From assembly GCA_963682175.1 (NCBI GenBank), contig OY821789.1, forward strand, positions 9,672,001 through 9,736,000: a stretch of 64,000 nucleotides of DNA. Reading direction: 5' to 3'. This document shows positions 32,359 through 43,786 of the stretch, in pieces. The notes under the pieces are model-generated. The model was not told where the DNA came from and searched no databases. It worked only from the letters and a program-made list of their open reading frames with translations. Source of the DNA: Triglochin maritima (Eukaryota; Streptophyta; Magnoliopsida; Alismatales; Juncaginaceae). Numbering within the stretch: the stretch's first letter is position 1; every line of letters starts with the position of its first letter. The position numbers and the translations under genes are program-made.

Positions 32359-33246
32359 AAAATTAGAGATTGAATTAAGGGCAACCGGACCTGGTCAACT
32401 GAAAATAATTGCAAGTCCAGAGCAAAAGGATACGAGGAATTCTAAGGAAGCCTATAAAGCGGACTTCTAATTAGTTGCTTTCTTTCCGGTTACCTTCACT
32501 CGATTTCTTTCTCCAGTTTCAGTGAACTTGCAATTATTTTCTATTATTATTCTAAGCAAATAAAAAAAAATCTTAGACGATACACCAAGATTTGGTATTG
32601 AAAATTTGATAAAGAACCAGATGTTATGTAATTCATTTTCTATTAATCTGAATGGTTTGTGGCTTGTTCAGACTGTTTTAGAATTAGACGGAGGAGTTTT
32701 ATAGAAAACATACAAACACTTGTGTTTAGGCCACCGAATTTGTAAGCACAGATCAAATAAACAGCATTCATTAGACATGAACATGAAAAAATTGTATTTG
32801 TTAGTACATGAATGTGTTTTTCAGCAAACAACACTAACTAGATACATGTATAATTACACCCTAACTGGTTCAAGTTTTTTCAAACACATTCAGCATAATC
32901 GTATAGGCATTTCATCATAACTGCTGTAGCTTCTTTAGGTTTGAAGTGTAACAGCCTTGCTAAGGTCTGTGTGGATTTCAAGCATACGATTATCTTCACC
33001 TCAGCAAACCCATTCTTCAGTACCAAAACATAAGCCATAAGAACAATTAGACAAAAGCCATCTAATAGTCAAACAACCTGTCGGTTAAAGGTTTTCTTTT
33101 GTGGGGTTTCATCACAGTTTGAAATGCCTTTTTACATTAACAAAGTTCTTTTCTTGGAAGATTGCAAAAACTTACCTCTTTTGGCTATGCGGCAGACTAG
33201 CAGTCGATGAGAATAATGGCAAGGCATGTTCTTGCTGCAGGAAACG
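32359..33246. other. Intergenic between convergent S1FA-like and PPR genes
   Basis: No gene recognised; presumably the two 3' UTRs plus AT-rich spacer. Confidence 0.35.
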
Positions 33247-33768
33247 TCAAATGGTTATCGTTTTGAGACGTCCACCTTGATCTTGCCAAAGAGCAAAATC
33301 CTTCTCAACTTTGTCAGCTGCCCCCCCTTCGCCTAATCTCCTCAATCCCTTGCTTAAAACTTTAAATAGGTACTCATCCCCTGCCCAACCGCTGTCTTCC
33401 ATAGCGTGATAGACAACCTTTGTTGCCTCTCCTTTCTCTGCTGCAATCAAAGCCTTCACCAGCTTCGCTAATCCCTGTCGTTTGTTCCCATCGATGCCTT
33501 CAACAATCAGATCCTTCACTAAACCGTCAATCTCTTCCCCCATCCCGTTCCTTGCAAGGGCAGTGACCATGTTAGCACAGTGACCATAATCTACGGGGTT
33601 CCAGAACTCATGGCGCAAAGCAACAAATACCTTCAAACGAAAAGAAGAAAAAAGTTAGAGCATTTCCAGTTTTAAAGATTTCTTCAGAGGAACAACTCGG
33701 TGGAATTTCTCTCGTATGAGGGGTGAAAGCATATATATAAGCAAGAGTATATTTATAAGCACACACAC

Positions 33769-33809
<41 letters not shown>

Positions 33810-35115
33810 CAATTGGTTCATAATTGGAATAATATTTCGAATTATAACACGTATTACAACTTTTCTCCCGGAAGCTCAATTAACAAGTACTAACAAACAG
33901 AAATTGTAGATGACTGCTCAATTTATATCCATAGTCTATTAAAAAACAATTAAAGAAAAGTTGAGCTTTGGGTGAAACCCAGCTCAGGAACAAAACAATC
34001 AAGCTAACTCTTAAAGATAAATGCTCGAAACTTATGAACTGTTAAATCTCAAACTTCAACAGTATAACTCAAAAGCAAGGAACTAAAAACAAGTTAACAA
34101 CAATCTACCGTAGGCTTATCATAGATCCAGAAAACGAACACTTCCTATTGTAACAGACCAAGACCTCTTTCCTTCCGAACACATTGCCTATGTAACTTCA
34201 CACTAGCTCCATAACCATCAAAACCTAACTTCTCCCTTTGTTGATTCGAACAATACATAGGTTTACCAAATCTACTACCACAAAAGTATAATCCTCTCCC
34301 ACTATCATTTTCACTTTTCTGACTTCTACAATTCGAATTACTATATTAAAATTTGTACCACAAGTACGAATTTATTCAAATCATGATATAACAACATATA
34401 AGTTTTAGGATTACTTGAATTTTGACATGTAGGTTTAATTTACATAACAAATTCAATCCAACGGTCGGATTTTCAATTTGATGGTCGGATTGTAAGAAAC
34501 AAACTATGAGTTTTTTTTTATAAAACAAGACTAGGTGTCATTCTAACATATCTGGGAAGTATTAGATTAAAACATTGTCTCATTTCATTAAAATGAAGTC
34601 CATTTGTTGTTCAAAACAAAACCGTTAAATCCCATCACTTCCAACAAACACTACTGAATTCACAAAAAAACTCATCCATTTCACTTCCAACCAAAATTGA
34701 AGCCAAACTAAACTAACACCGCTTCCGTGATCCTACGAAAACTAAAAATGACGAGTTGTGTTTGGCATCAAAATATTTATTGTTAGGAGCGAAAGCTGAA
34801 CCTGACCTTAAGAGCGAGGCTGCAGTGGTTCTGTCTCTGCAACTCCTCGACGGCAGCGACAACGTCGTTCTTAATGAGCCTCTTGACCGACCTCTCTATC
34901 ACCTCCCCAACCCTCGCCTCGTTGTCCTCTCGCGCGGCGCGCTTGAGGGATTGGACGGCTAGGATGGCCTCCGTGCTCAGAGTCCGGCCCCGGATCAAAG
35001 GCCCCCGGTTGCCGCGCGGGCCGCAAGTGACGAAGCCGCCGCGCGGGCCGCAAGTGACGAAGCCGCCGCGTCGGAGGAACGGAGGGGGACGGAGGAAGGT
35101 CAGAGTTTGGGCCAT
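33247..35115 (-). CDS. THA8-like pentatricopeptide repeat protein
   Basis: A complete two-exon gene, 230 residues: exon 1 35115..34807 and exon 2 33630..33247, phase 0. The N-terminus is Arg/Phe/Gly-rich and looks like an organelle transit peptide. LIRGRTLSTEAILAVQSLKR, VVAAVEELQRQNHCSLALK and VFVALRHEFWNPVDYGHCA are characteristic of the short PPR proteins related to THA8 of maize and Arabidopsis, which bind organelle group II introns and help splice them. The remaining helices (MVTALARNGMGEEIDGLV ... EKDFALWQDQGG) fit degenerate PPR pairs. A 27-bp tandem duplication gives GGFVTCGPR twice in the transit peptide. The intron is about 1.2 kb and holds an (AT)n tract at about 33772-33807. Confidence 0.85.
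33772..33807. repeat. (AT)n microsatellite
   Basis: About 18 AT dinucleotides in the intron of the PPR gene. Confidence 0.9.
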
Positions 35116-35569
35116 TTCCGGTTTGGAGGAAATGAGTTTGGTACTTTGGTGGGTGGGTGAGGTTTTGATAGATTTATGGGATTTTCTTTAAATTTGTATC
35201 TTTTTTACCTTCTAAAAATTATTCTGGTTGTTACGAGTGTACACACGTGATGTGTCATATTATGATAAATGAGGTAGCAACATATAAGAGTACATTTACA
35301 CTGATAATATTTCTGAATTGCTAAACATCCTTCCAAAATTACTTAAATCATCCCTTGAAATTACCATTTTACCATTCTTTCATTTCTACTGCTATAACGC
35401 GACATTTTACCCTCCTATCACACATCTCTCTTCATATTCCTCTTATAATCATAAAAAATAATATTTTGGAGGTCAGTAATGAACCAACGGATGCCCCAGT
35501 GTACTCGAATCTGGTAAAATATCTAACATCTTTTTAATAAAAAAATAATAATAAATAATAATAAATTAC

Positions 35570-35775
35570 GGGCGTCCGACAGAGCCGCCCCCACGTTAGA
35601 GGGGACGTCTGACTAAGACGCCTTCCCCATGGGGGCAGCGTTTTATCCAGACGCCTTACCTAGACGCTCCACTCATGGGACAGACGTCTGTGTAAGACGC
35701 CTCCCCCATGGGAGAGGCGTCTTAGCCAGACCCCCCCTCCTACGTAGGGGCGGCTCCGTCGGACGCCCGTAATTT
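35570..35775 (+). repeat. Hairpin array, left side of the non-autonomous MULE
   Basis: Diverged units such as GACGCCTCCCCCATGGGAG...GCGTC with TTAGCCAGA-like spacers, bounded on both sides by GGGCGTCCGAC in inverted orientation. Confidence 0.75.
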
Positions 35776-36235
35776 TTTATTATTTTTTTAAAAAGATAAT
35801 TTATTATAAATTTAGATAATTGTTAAATTAATTAATAAGTTAATAATTACTATATTCGGATGACCGATACCTCTTCGGTACACCGAAAATTCAAAAATTT
35901 CCAGATCCAACAATTTCAAAATCCAAAAGATTTCCAGGGGGCGCTGCCCCCTTGCCACCCCCGCCACCTCACCGGCGAGGTGGAATGCCGCTCGCTCACC
36001 GGTGAGCGAGACCCCCGAACGACCTGTCGAGGTGGTATTTGTAAGTCAGGATGTTTTACCACCGGGGGATTTGGAACTTAAAAAATGTTGGATCTGGAAT
36101 TTTTTTGAATCTTCATCACTTGCAAAAAAACTCATTGTAATCCGACCGGTTACCACCGAAAACTTGCAAAGAAACGTCAAATAATTTGAGATAACACACC
36201 GTATAATTTTAATTTGACAAAAAAATTAAAAAAAA

Positions 36236-36460
36236 TGGGATGTCTGGCTAAGACGTCTGTACCATCGTGGCGGCGTCTGGCTAAGACGCCTCCACCATGG
36301 TTGGGGCGTCTTAGCGAGACGCTTACACCATGGTATAGGCGTCTGGCTAAGACGCCTGTACCATCGTGGAGGCGTCTGGCTAAGACGCCGCAACCATGGT
36401 GGAAGCGTCTTAGCCAGACGCCTCCACGATGGTGCAGGCGTCTTAGCCAGACGCCCGAGT
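36236..36460 (+). repeat. 33-bp-period hairpin array, right side
   Basis: Six to seven consecutive 33-bp units, each a 26-nt inverted repeat with GACGCC/GGCGTC ends around ACCATGGT or ACCATCGT, separated by TGGCTAA or its complement TTAGCCA. The period is a multiple of three, so both strands stay open for more than 90 codons, giving artificial 11-residue repeats (RRLSQTPPRWY type). Confidence 0.9.
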
Positions 36461-36679
36461 CGGAAAAAAAAATCCGCCTCCGTTACTTCGCCTGATCTAG
36501 GTGTTTCGCCAGACATTTTCGTGGTGTTGGTACTAGGAATGTTAGTAAAACTGAGTCAAAAATCTTGTTTAAAGACACGGGACGGTATGAGTATTAAATA
36601 TATTGTTAAGGGCAATTTGGTAATTTCAAGAGGCGATTTAAATAATTTTGGTGCGACGTTTAGTAGTTCCATAATATTT

Positions 36680-36943
36680 TGTACAAAAATTACCTGCAAG
36701 CGTTCAAATTTGTATTTAATCTATATTGCATTTGATTCAAATCTCGATCAAACCATATGTATTTCATTTCATTTCGTCAGAGAATTGCAAAGACACATTA
36801 TTGACAATGAGTGGACAGAGTCTTGCAAATCGAAAGTTAATGACGGTTTTGAGTGAGGGTGGTCGAAGTGGTGTGGACGGAAAAAGAGTGGTTAGAGCGA
36901 GGGTGAGGTCTTACACGACATTAAAAGATAGCATGATTCAAAG

Positions 36944-36974
<31 letters not shown>

Positions 36975-37513
36975 TTGTAGTTGATTAGCGTAGTTATGAT
37001 ATTTATGCTTACACCATATGAACACACATTTACACAATTATACACAAATTTCATAAATAGTCACCAAAATCGACACGTTTAGCATCTTGTTTGGTCTAAT
37101 TTATCGAGTTTACCTTAAAATTATTATTTAAGACGTTTCATGGAATGAAACATCAATGTGTAGTAACATTTGACTATTAACAATCTTTTTTTCTTTCAAT
37201 TATGCAAATATAACATATACGAAAATCACACCATTTGTGACACAAAGGGTACACACAACCCTCTCTAAACTTTGTGTTTGGATTCCAACTTGGTGGCTCA
37301 AAATACCACATGCTTATATATAACATATTTTCCACACAACCCTCTCTAAACTAAGTGTCGTGTTTCCGATTCTTCCAAATTGGTGGCTTCTTAGATAGTG
37401 TTTCCGTACAAAATATATATATTCTATTGATTTCACTTTAATTATCTCCTAATCTCGAAACGATTTTGACTTAAACTCTACTACATCGAAGGGTACTCTC
37501 GATCTCGAACGCC
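36680..37513. other. Intergenic upstream of the microRNA hairpin
   Basis: AT-rich. An (ATTT)n microsatellite lies at about 36946-36976. No gene recognised. Confidence 0.35.
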
Positions 37514-37521
37514 TATAAATA
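37514..37521 (+). promoter_or_regulatory. TATA box of the microRNA locus
   Basis: TATAAATA in a CTATAAATAGAG context, 64 bp before the mature-like arm; a well-placed Pol II TATA box. Confidence 0.6.
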
Positions 37522-37544
37522 GAGCAAACTAAGCCAAAGCAAAT

Positions 37545-37665
37545 GTGTGTTGTGTGTGTGTGTGTGAATACTGAAGGTTTCCCCACGCAGGAGAGATGGT
37601 GCCTTATTCGCTTCTTGTTAGAGCTATATAGGCACCATCTTCCTACGTGGAAAAAACAAAAGTAC
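37545..37665 (+). ncRNA. MicroRNA precursor, miR391/miR4376/miR3627-like
   Basis: A compact hairpin. The 5' arm (37581-37603) contains ACGCAGGAGAGATGGTGCC; the 3' arm (37631-37650) is GGCACCATCTTCCTACGTGG. They pair over about 20 positions with one C-A mismatch and one bulged G, closing a 27-nt loop. The 5' arm has the GCAGGAGAGAT core shared by miR391, miR4376 and miR3627 (the miR390-derived superfamily), and sits closest to miR4376/miR3627. In tomato miR4376 targets an autoinhibited Ca2+-ATPase (ACA10) transcript. A TATA box lies just upstream and a (GT)n stretch lies in the leader. Small-RNA support cannot be seen from sequence. Confidence 0.75.
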
Positions 37666-38541
37666 GAAGGTGACAATATCGTTCATCATTTGATTTCTCA
37701 TGTGATGTGGTTTAATTTGTTCCAAATTTTCTTATTTCTTTCCTTTTCGAATTGATGCATAAACTTTTTTATTGTCTTACTTATTGCTTTTAGCTTCAAA
37801 TGTCTTAGGGGTTGTCTTTGGATGCGCATTCATATTAAAATGCATAAACACACATTACAATGAGATATTTAGCTATTAATTATCAAGTGTCCATTGAAAT
37901 CTCAATTGTGCAACAAGATAGCATCCCTTTTCATAATAAGCTTAGATGATGATGATGATGATAGTAAAGGGTAGCAGATCGCGTTTCATTCTGGAAACAA
38001 AACTAACAATTCACAAGCCAAATTGTTCTTAAGATGCTCTCTACAAGCAATTCCAAACAAGATCCTTTTTTTGGACAAAACCTTACTTCTATTAAGAAAG
38101 TGTTTTAGTTTCTCGACAAAAAAATCGAGTTTTCTCAACTTATGTTCATGTGCTAGGAAAAGTACAACTACAAAACACAAACAAAATGGCTCGAAGCATT
38201 AGAGCAAATTGCATAAACTCGGCCGAAAAACCCACGTCTATAATTCATACTTCGACAATTAATGTAGAACAAAGAATTCAAAGCGAACCAAATAAGTGAC
38301 GTGTTCGTATTTTTCCTCTCAAAATTCTGTACACTTGAAATGGAGAACAAAATTCTGAATTCAGTTATTTTTATCTCGAATACAAACACCATCGTTTAGA
38401 AGTAAAATCCAGCAAGAACAGTTACTACACTATGCTGCTTGAACATGTAGGTGTGATCGCAGTCCAAAAATCATAGTACCATTTCACACACGAACTGAAA
38501 AATCCAGAAAGTTGCCTAAGTTGGCTAGAGATGTATGTCGT
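37666..38541. other. Intergenic, 3' side of the kinase gene
   Basis: No gene recognised; the right part is probably the kinase 3' UTR. Confidence 0.35.
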
Positions 38542-41500
38542 CTACAAGCCGGTATACCGTTTGAACCTCTCACGGGAACTCGTGTTCAAATCAGTTCCAA
38601 TGGTCTCTGAAATGTCGAGGTCCCCTTCTGCTGAAAAACCACTATATGCTGTTTCATCAAATGGTGGTAGCTCGTCAGCTTGAATTGACAGAAACGACGT
38701 AGTTGGAAGGGAATGTAGTTCAGGAATAAAGTCGGATGACTCCATCGAAAGAAAGCTCAATGCAGTGACAACATCGCTTATGAATGGGCGGACGTCTGCA
38801 TCCTCTTGGAGGCACATAGCAGCAACAGCTACCACTTGGTTCAACGATTTTGGCGGATAATGGCCTTGGAGAAGCGGATCAACTAGCTCATGGCATCTCT
38901 TCTGGTCCTTCAACACAGGTTGCGCCTGCAATGGTAAAATAATATCAAAATCAGGTTTCAGGAGAAATTGACTTGTCGAAATATCATATCCCCCTTTTTT
39001 GGCTGGTATTTGAAAGTTCGATATGAAACACTTTTAGTCTATCTCATCATAGTAACAGTAACGGTTATGATCAGAAATTGAGAATTTTTTGAATAGGCAC
39101 ATAAAATCCGATGTCATAGTTGGATGTGATCTGAAAATGGTATTCAGGAAACAATTCCAAGTTAGAAATTTGGAGGATTAGTTACTATAGGATCTGTGTC
39201 CTTAACTCCAAAAGCAAAATATGAATTTTATAAACTCAGAGGGAAGTGGATTTTTGTTCTATGCTGTGAAGATTTTGGAACATAAAGTATGAGTTTTGAT
39301 GCCGTCTAAGCGGTGTTGATTTAGAAAAGAAAATTATTAAATAATTGATTATCACAAATGTTAACCAAGAACAATTATTTCATTACGAAAATCTCGTGAA
39401 ATTTATATTTGAGTTGAAATTCGGCACCAGTTTCAGAATGTGATTTAAAAGAAGTGCAATATTAAAATGTTGAAAATTAATTTGTGCATGGAACTTTTGG
39501 AGTTTCAGAGACCCCAAAGTTATGAGTATATTAGCATTAATTGTGAATCCTAATATTCCTAATCATGTTAGTGTTGGCTACAAATATGAAGGGCATGAAA
39601 TTAGTGTTGGCCTTGAAAGTCTATGTAATTGATTTCTACCAGTTCCACAGCAGACGAAATAAGTGATGAAACAAAGGTGCAGAAAAATGGCAATGTGATG
39701 GTGAGAGTTAATTCAACGGTCATACCCAAGCAACAAGATTTTGTTCCAACATCGGCTTGCTAGTGTCCACAGCTCTTCTCCCGGTGATCAACTCGAGCAG
39801 CACAACACCGAAGCTGTAAACATCGGACTTCAATGTTAGTTGACCTGTTCTTGCATATTCAGGAGCACAATAGCCATAAGTTCCCATCACCCTCGAGGAA
39901 ACCTGCAAGCTGTCCCCAGCTGTTCCCAGCTTAGCAAGTCCAAAGTCCGAAAGTCTCGGGCTAAACTCGTCGTCAAGTAAAATATTTGATGGTTTGAGAT
40001 CGCGATAAATCACTGGAGGGTTGGCTTTGTCATGCAAGTATTCTAAACCCTTGGCAGCACCTATAGCTATTTTCATTCTTGTATGCCAACCAAGAGGGTC
40101 CTGGTCAGGCAACAAATCTACAGAAGAAATAATATGTGGGTTAAAGTCAAAGATATGTCGGATGATATCATTGAGATAAAAGAAGCTTACAATTTGTTCT
40201 ATGCAGTATATGATTTTAATAAGTTGAAATTATGATCACGTATTTGGAGAACACTTCTTTCTGAGTTTTTCTAATAGACAACGTATGTCTTATCTGAATA
40301 TGTTTCCAACTCAGACCCCTGAGTCATGATCATCAAATTATGAATAGAATGTTTAAATAAAGATTGTCAAGGGTCTGCTACTTCTCAGGGACTTCTAGTC
40401 TAACAATACTACACTTGTTCTAACCTGTCTAAAAGGAAAAATGAACAAAGATTATCATAATATCAGATTATGATCAAATATCTTTTGAATGATAAAAAAA
40501 GTGATCAGTTTTCTTGTGGAGGCTATACATTTTTTCGAACAAGCATCAACCACCACCACCACCACCATTATTAAGGTGGATATCAATATTGTGCAAAACA
40601 CATCCTAGATTAACATATATGAGGAAACATTTAAAAATATGCTAAAATATATGCTACGAATGCTAGAGAGAATTTTGATATGAAAAATAACTACCAAGAA
40701 GATGATCTTCTAGTGATCCCTGTGGCATAAATTCATACACCAAAAGTCTCTGATCACCATCAGCACAATATCCAATAAGATTGACTAGATTTGGATGATC
40801 AAGAAGACTTAGCATCAAAACCTCAACAAGAAACTCCTTGTTCCCCTGGAAACCATTTCTATCGAGTTGTTTAATAGCAACAGCCTGAGAAAACAAAAGA
40901 AGAAATGACATATAAATTTTATTAAATGAGAAATGCCATCCAGAAGTCTAAAGAGAGGGATCAAATTAAAACTCTAACAAAAATGGTTTTAATTTGCAAA
41001 TTTTGGATTCCATGGAGCAAATGCGTCCGAGAGATAAATATATCAACATACCAAAACATGTTAGAATTGAATTTTACCTGACCATTGTTGCGAAGATGAC
41101 CTTTGTAAACTCTTCCAAAACCTCCCTCACCAATTAAGCATTCTGGTCGAAAATTTTTGGCTGCTAAAGCGAGCTCAAGGAATTTGAATGTTTGAGCAGC
41201 AATATTACCATTAACACTCTTCCTGATTCTTGCTTCAGGATGGGCTTTCACTGAAGGACGATCTGCATAACCCCCAAAAAAGAATATCAACTTTCAAATA
41301 AATTTCTTTTTTATTATTCTTCTGAGAGGCGTAGTCATGTATTGAAGTTTGCCTGATATGGCATGAAATCTATTTAAAGTAATGAACAAGATAAAAAATT
41401 GAAATTTCTATCACGTACAAGTACGATCTTCCAGAACATTAGGAACCGCATAACCACCATATTAATTTTCTCGATTGTGGTGTCAAACAAATTCTTGACC

Positions 41501-41840
41501 TTTATGAAGCATAAAATTAAGAAAAATCTAAAATTATTTCGAAATAAAAATACCCATCCCCAAACAAAAAATCAAAAGTAAACCACTAAATCAGATAACT
41601 AGATGGGGCAACATTGACGATACCGTTAATATCAGTACGGTTTGGACCAAACCAAAAAGAACCCAACACAATAGAAATAGGATAACAACAGGTAAAATGC
41701 AGCATAAACTGACCGTGTGATATCAATGTAGTGGCAGCTTGTCGACGTCGGAACACACTGTTGTGTGCCCTCCTGTCATTGACACTTCTACGGCGCCTGT
41801 TATTTGAGAAGCATGAAAAACAACCTACCTTCAACATCAT
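38542..41840 (-). CDS. Receptor-like cytoplasmic kinase, PBS1-like (RLCK-VII)
   Basis: A complete Ser/Thr kinase, 425 residues in five coding exons: 41840..41714, 41262..41078, 40884..40695, 40117..39726, 38925..38542. Kinase landmarks in order: [13 protein letters not shown] (Gly loop), [11 protein letters not shown] (catalytic Lys), [14 protein letters not shown] (catalytic loop, RD type), SDFGLAKLG (Mg2+ binding), [21 protein letters not shown] (P+1 region) and [18 protein letters not shown]. The order and wording are those of the PBS1-like RLCK-VII family, which relays signals from immune and developmental receptors at the plasma membrane. The N-terminus reads [11 protein letters not shown] instead of the usual MGC start, so N-myristoylation is not predicted from this ATG. 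Confidence 0.93.
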
Positions 41841-43780
41841 CCAGTTTCACTGATTGGTCGATACGACACAGAAAGAGCAAGGTTTTGGTGAGAATATGGC
41901 CTGCCTCACTTTCTAAGAAACCACTGCAAGCAAAGAAGTTAAATAATATCAAATTGTTAGCAAGCAATATCAAAAATCTATTTTACCTATTAAAACAAAA
42001 GCAAAAAAAATCTAAATTGACCAAGTATGGTGAACAAAGCTAATCATAAACCCCATACCAACACTTTATTTGCAAAAGTTGAGGTCATACCAAGACAAAC
42101 ACTTCCTGGAATAATCTAAACATCCTGATAATGTCATGACAAACCATTCGTCAAAAGAGAACACTTGCTACTTTAGATATGGATTCCCAACTCCAAATTA
42201 CTTGGGCAATACTGATACAGAGAACCACAGACACGTGCAATACGTATGCAAGAACTAATTAGCATCCTATTCTAGACACAGTAAAATCCCTTGGGAAGCA
42301 TAAATATCATAAAATATTTCCAATTTCATTTCACAACTCTAATAACGAAAAATCATAAAAAAGGGACTAATGAAAAACACATGGGCATTAAAACAATGGG
42401 TTCTCAATTTCAGAAACCATATAATTCTTACCAATGTACAATTCGCAAAAACCACATAAGAGAAGCTTTGAAAACATCAAATACAAGCAAGGACATGAAT
42501 CACACGATATATGTCTCCAACAAAAACCCGCATCAGAAAAGCCTTAAAACAAATTCAACACTAGTCAAAATTCAAAATGCACAAACCCATTTGACAAAGC
42601 AATCTAGCAAACAAATGTGTGATGCATACCTCCAAGACATGGCCACGTCCAAAAACATCGACATACGCGAAGCACCAATCGAATTATGAAAAAACTCAAT
42701 TCAGAAAACAACTAAACCAATTCAAAGAACATCACAAAGGCATGCTATATACCTCCCACAAAAAAGCCTCATAAGAAAAACCTTCGCATACATAAAACAC
42801 CCGTCATTTTATTCACAAAAAAGTAAAGCAATCACACAAAGACTACAATCACATGTTATATAATTCTGAATGAGAAAACCCTGAAAGGCATCAAATTCCA
42901 ACCAGGTCATAAAAATCCATCTGACAAAACAATTAAACCAATCCAACAAACACCAAAGCCATCTTCCATAGCTCCAACGAGCCCTTAAAAGCTAAGAATC
43001 CGATCCCACCAACATCAAATTCCAACAAATTCTCCGAAACCCAATTAGCAGAACAAAAAAAGCAATCCAACAAACACCACAGATGCATGCTACACATCAC
43101 CAACACAACACACATCAGATAACAGCCAAATTGTTGCAGATATATTCTCTGACTGAATTTCGACCAATTCATAAGAAGACTGCAACAATATAAAAAAAAC
43201 TAAAACCTATTCAACAAACACAATAAAACGTTGGCGAGGAATCTGGTTAGCTCATGTCAAATAAATATCAACTAAATAGTTCTAGACACCTTTGCTTTTC
43301 CAATTTCGACCAATCCATAAGAACCCATTGTGATAAACAACCAAACCAATCCAACAAACATCACAAACTCATCTTCCATACCTCCAACAAGCCCCCAAAA
43401 CACCAAATCCCATAAAACTCCCCACAACCCAATTCACAAAACAAGCCAAGCAATCCAACAAACACCACAAACCTCCAACATCAAATCCCCTCCAATCAAA
43501 CCCATTTGCCAAAACCACCCAACAAACCCACCTCCAAAAGCTGGGAAGGAAGACGCCGGTTTGTTGGTGGGAAGAGGTGGTGGGTTTTGGTGGGGACATG
43601 GTAAAGATGAGGAGAGAGAGGCGGGCGTTGAGGACAAGACGTGCATGCCAGAGGAGGAAACGGTTGTGGGTTTGTTGGGTTCGGCAGGAGCTTGTCTGTT
43701 TCTTTCTTAACAGCTTCTGTTTTCGTTTTGTTGATAAGATTTCGTAAGCTTGTTTTTGGTTGTGGATTTTGGCTATAAGA
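41841..43780 (-). promoter_or_regulatory. Probable split 5' UTR of the kinase with a 1.6-kb leader intron
   Basis: Minus strand: a CT-rich leader at about 43780-43532 ends at TTTTGGAG followed by GTGGGT; a CTTGCAG acceptor at 41925-41924 opens a second leader exon (41923..41841) directly before the ATG. The intervening DNA contains diverged tandem repeats (about 42390-43440) with the recurring phrase CAATCCAACAAACACCA. The exon assignment is inferred from splice signals only. Confidence 0.45.
42390..43440. repeat. Diverged tandem repeats in the kinase leader intron
   Basis: Around eight imperfect units of roughly 110-140 bp sharing AATCCAACAAACACCA, CAATTCAGAAAAC and CAAATTCCAAC-like phrases. 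Confidence 0.55.
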
Positions 43781-43786
43781 GTATAA

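Larger units (their letters stand above)
35313..36670 (-). mobile_element. Non-autonomous MULE with hairpin arrays
   Basis: A 1,358-bp element with perfect 9-bp duplications ATAATATTT at 35304-35312 and 36671-36679. Terminal repeats share CTAAACGTC/CTAAACATC, CCAAAATTA and CTTGAAATTACCA. Its right third is the reverse complement of the exon 1 end of the 24-kb MULE, including a start codon (ATG at 36516, minus; MSGETPRSGE) and a GTAACGG donor, but no transposase core. Hairpin arrays lie at 35570-35775 and 36236-36460. The middle (35860-36180) is unrelated to the MULE: it holds inverted copies of CCAGATCCAAC and short hairpins (CTCACCGGTGAG), so it may be captured DNA or a nested insertion. Confidence 0.9.

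Noticed and set aside
36214..36516. Overlapping 93- and 96-codon frames with 11-residue Arg/Trp/Pro repeats
   Set aside because: Explained by the 33-bp hairpin array period in a MULE; only the first ten residues on the minus strand (MSGETPRSGE) correspond to a real transposase exon.
42291..42689. 132-codon plus-strand frame
   Set aside because: Antisense to the presumed kinase leader intron and made of Asn/Thr/Lys-rich repeat translation.
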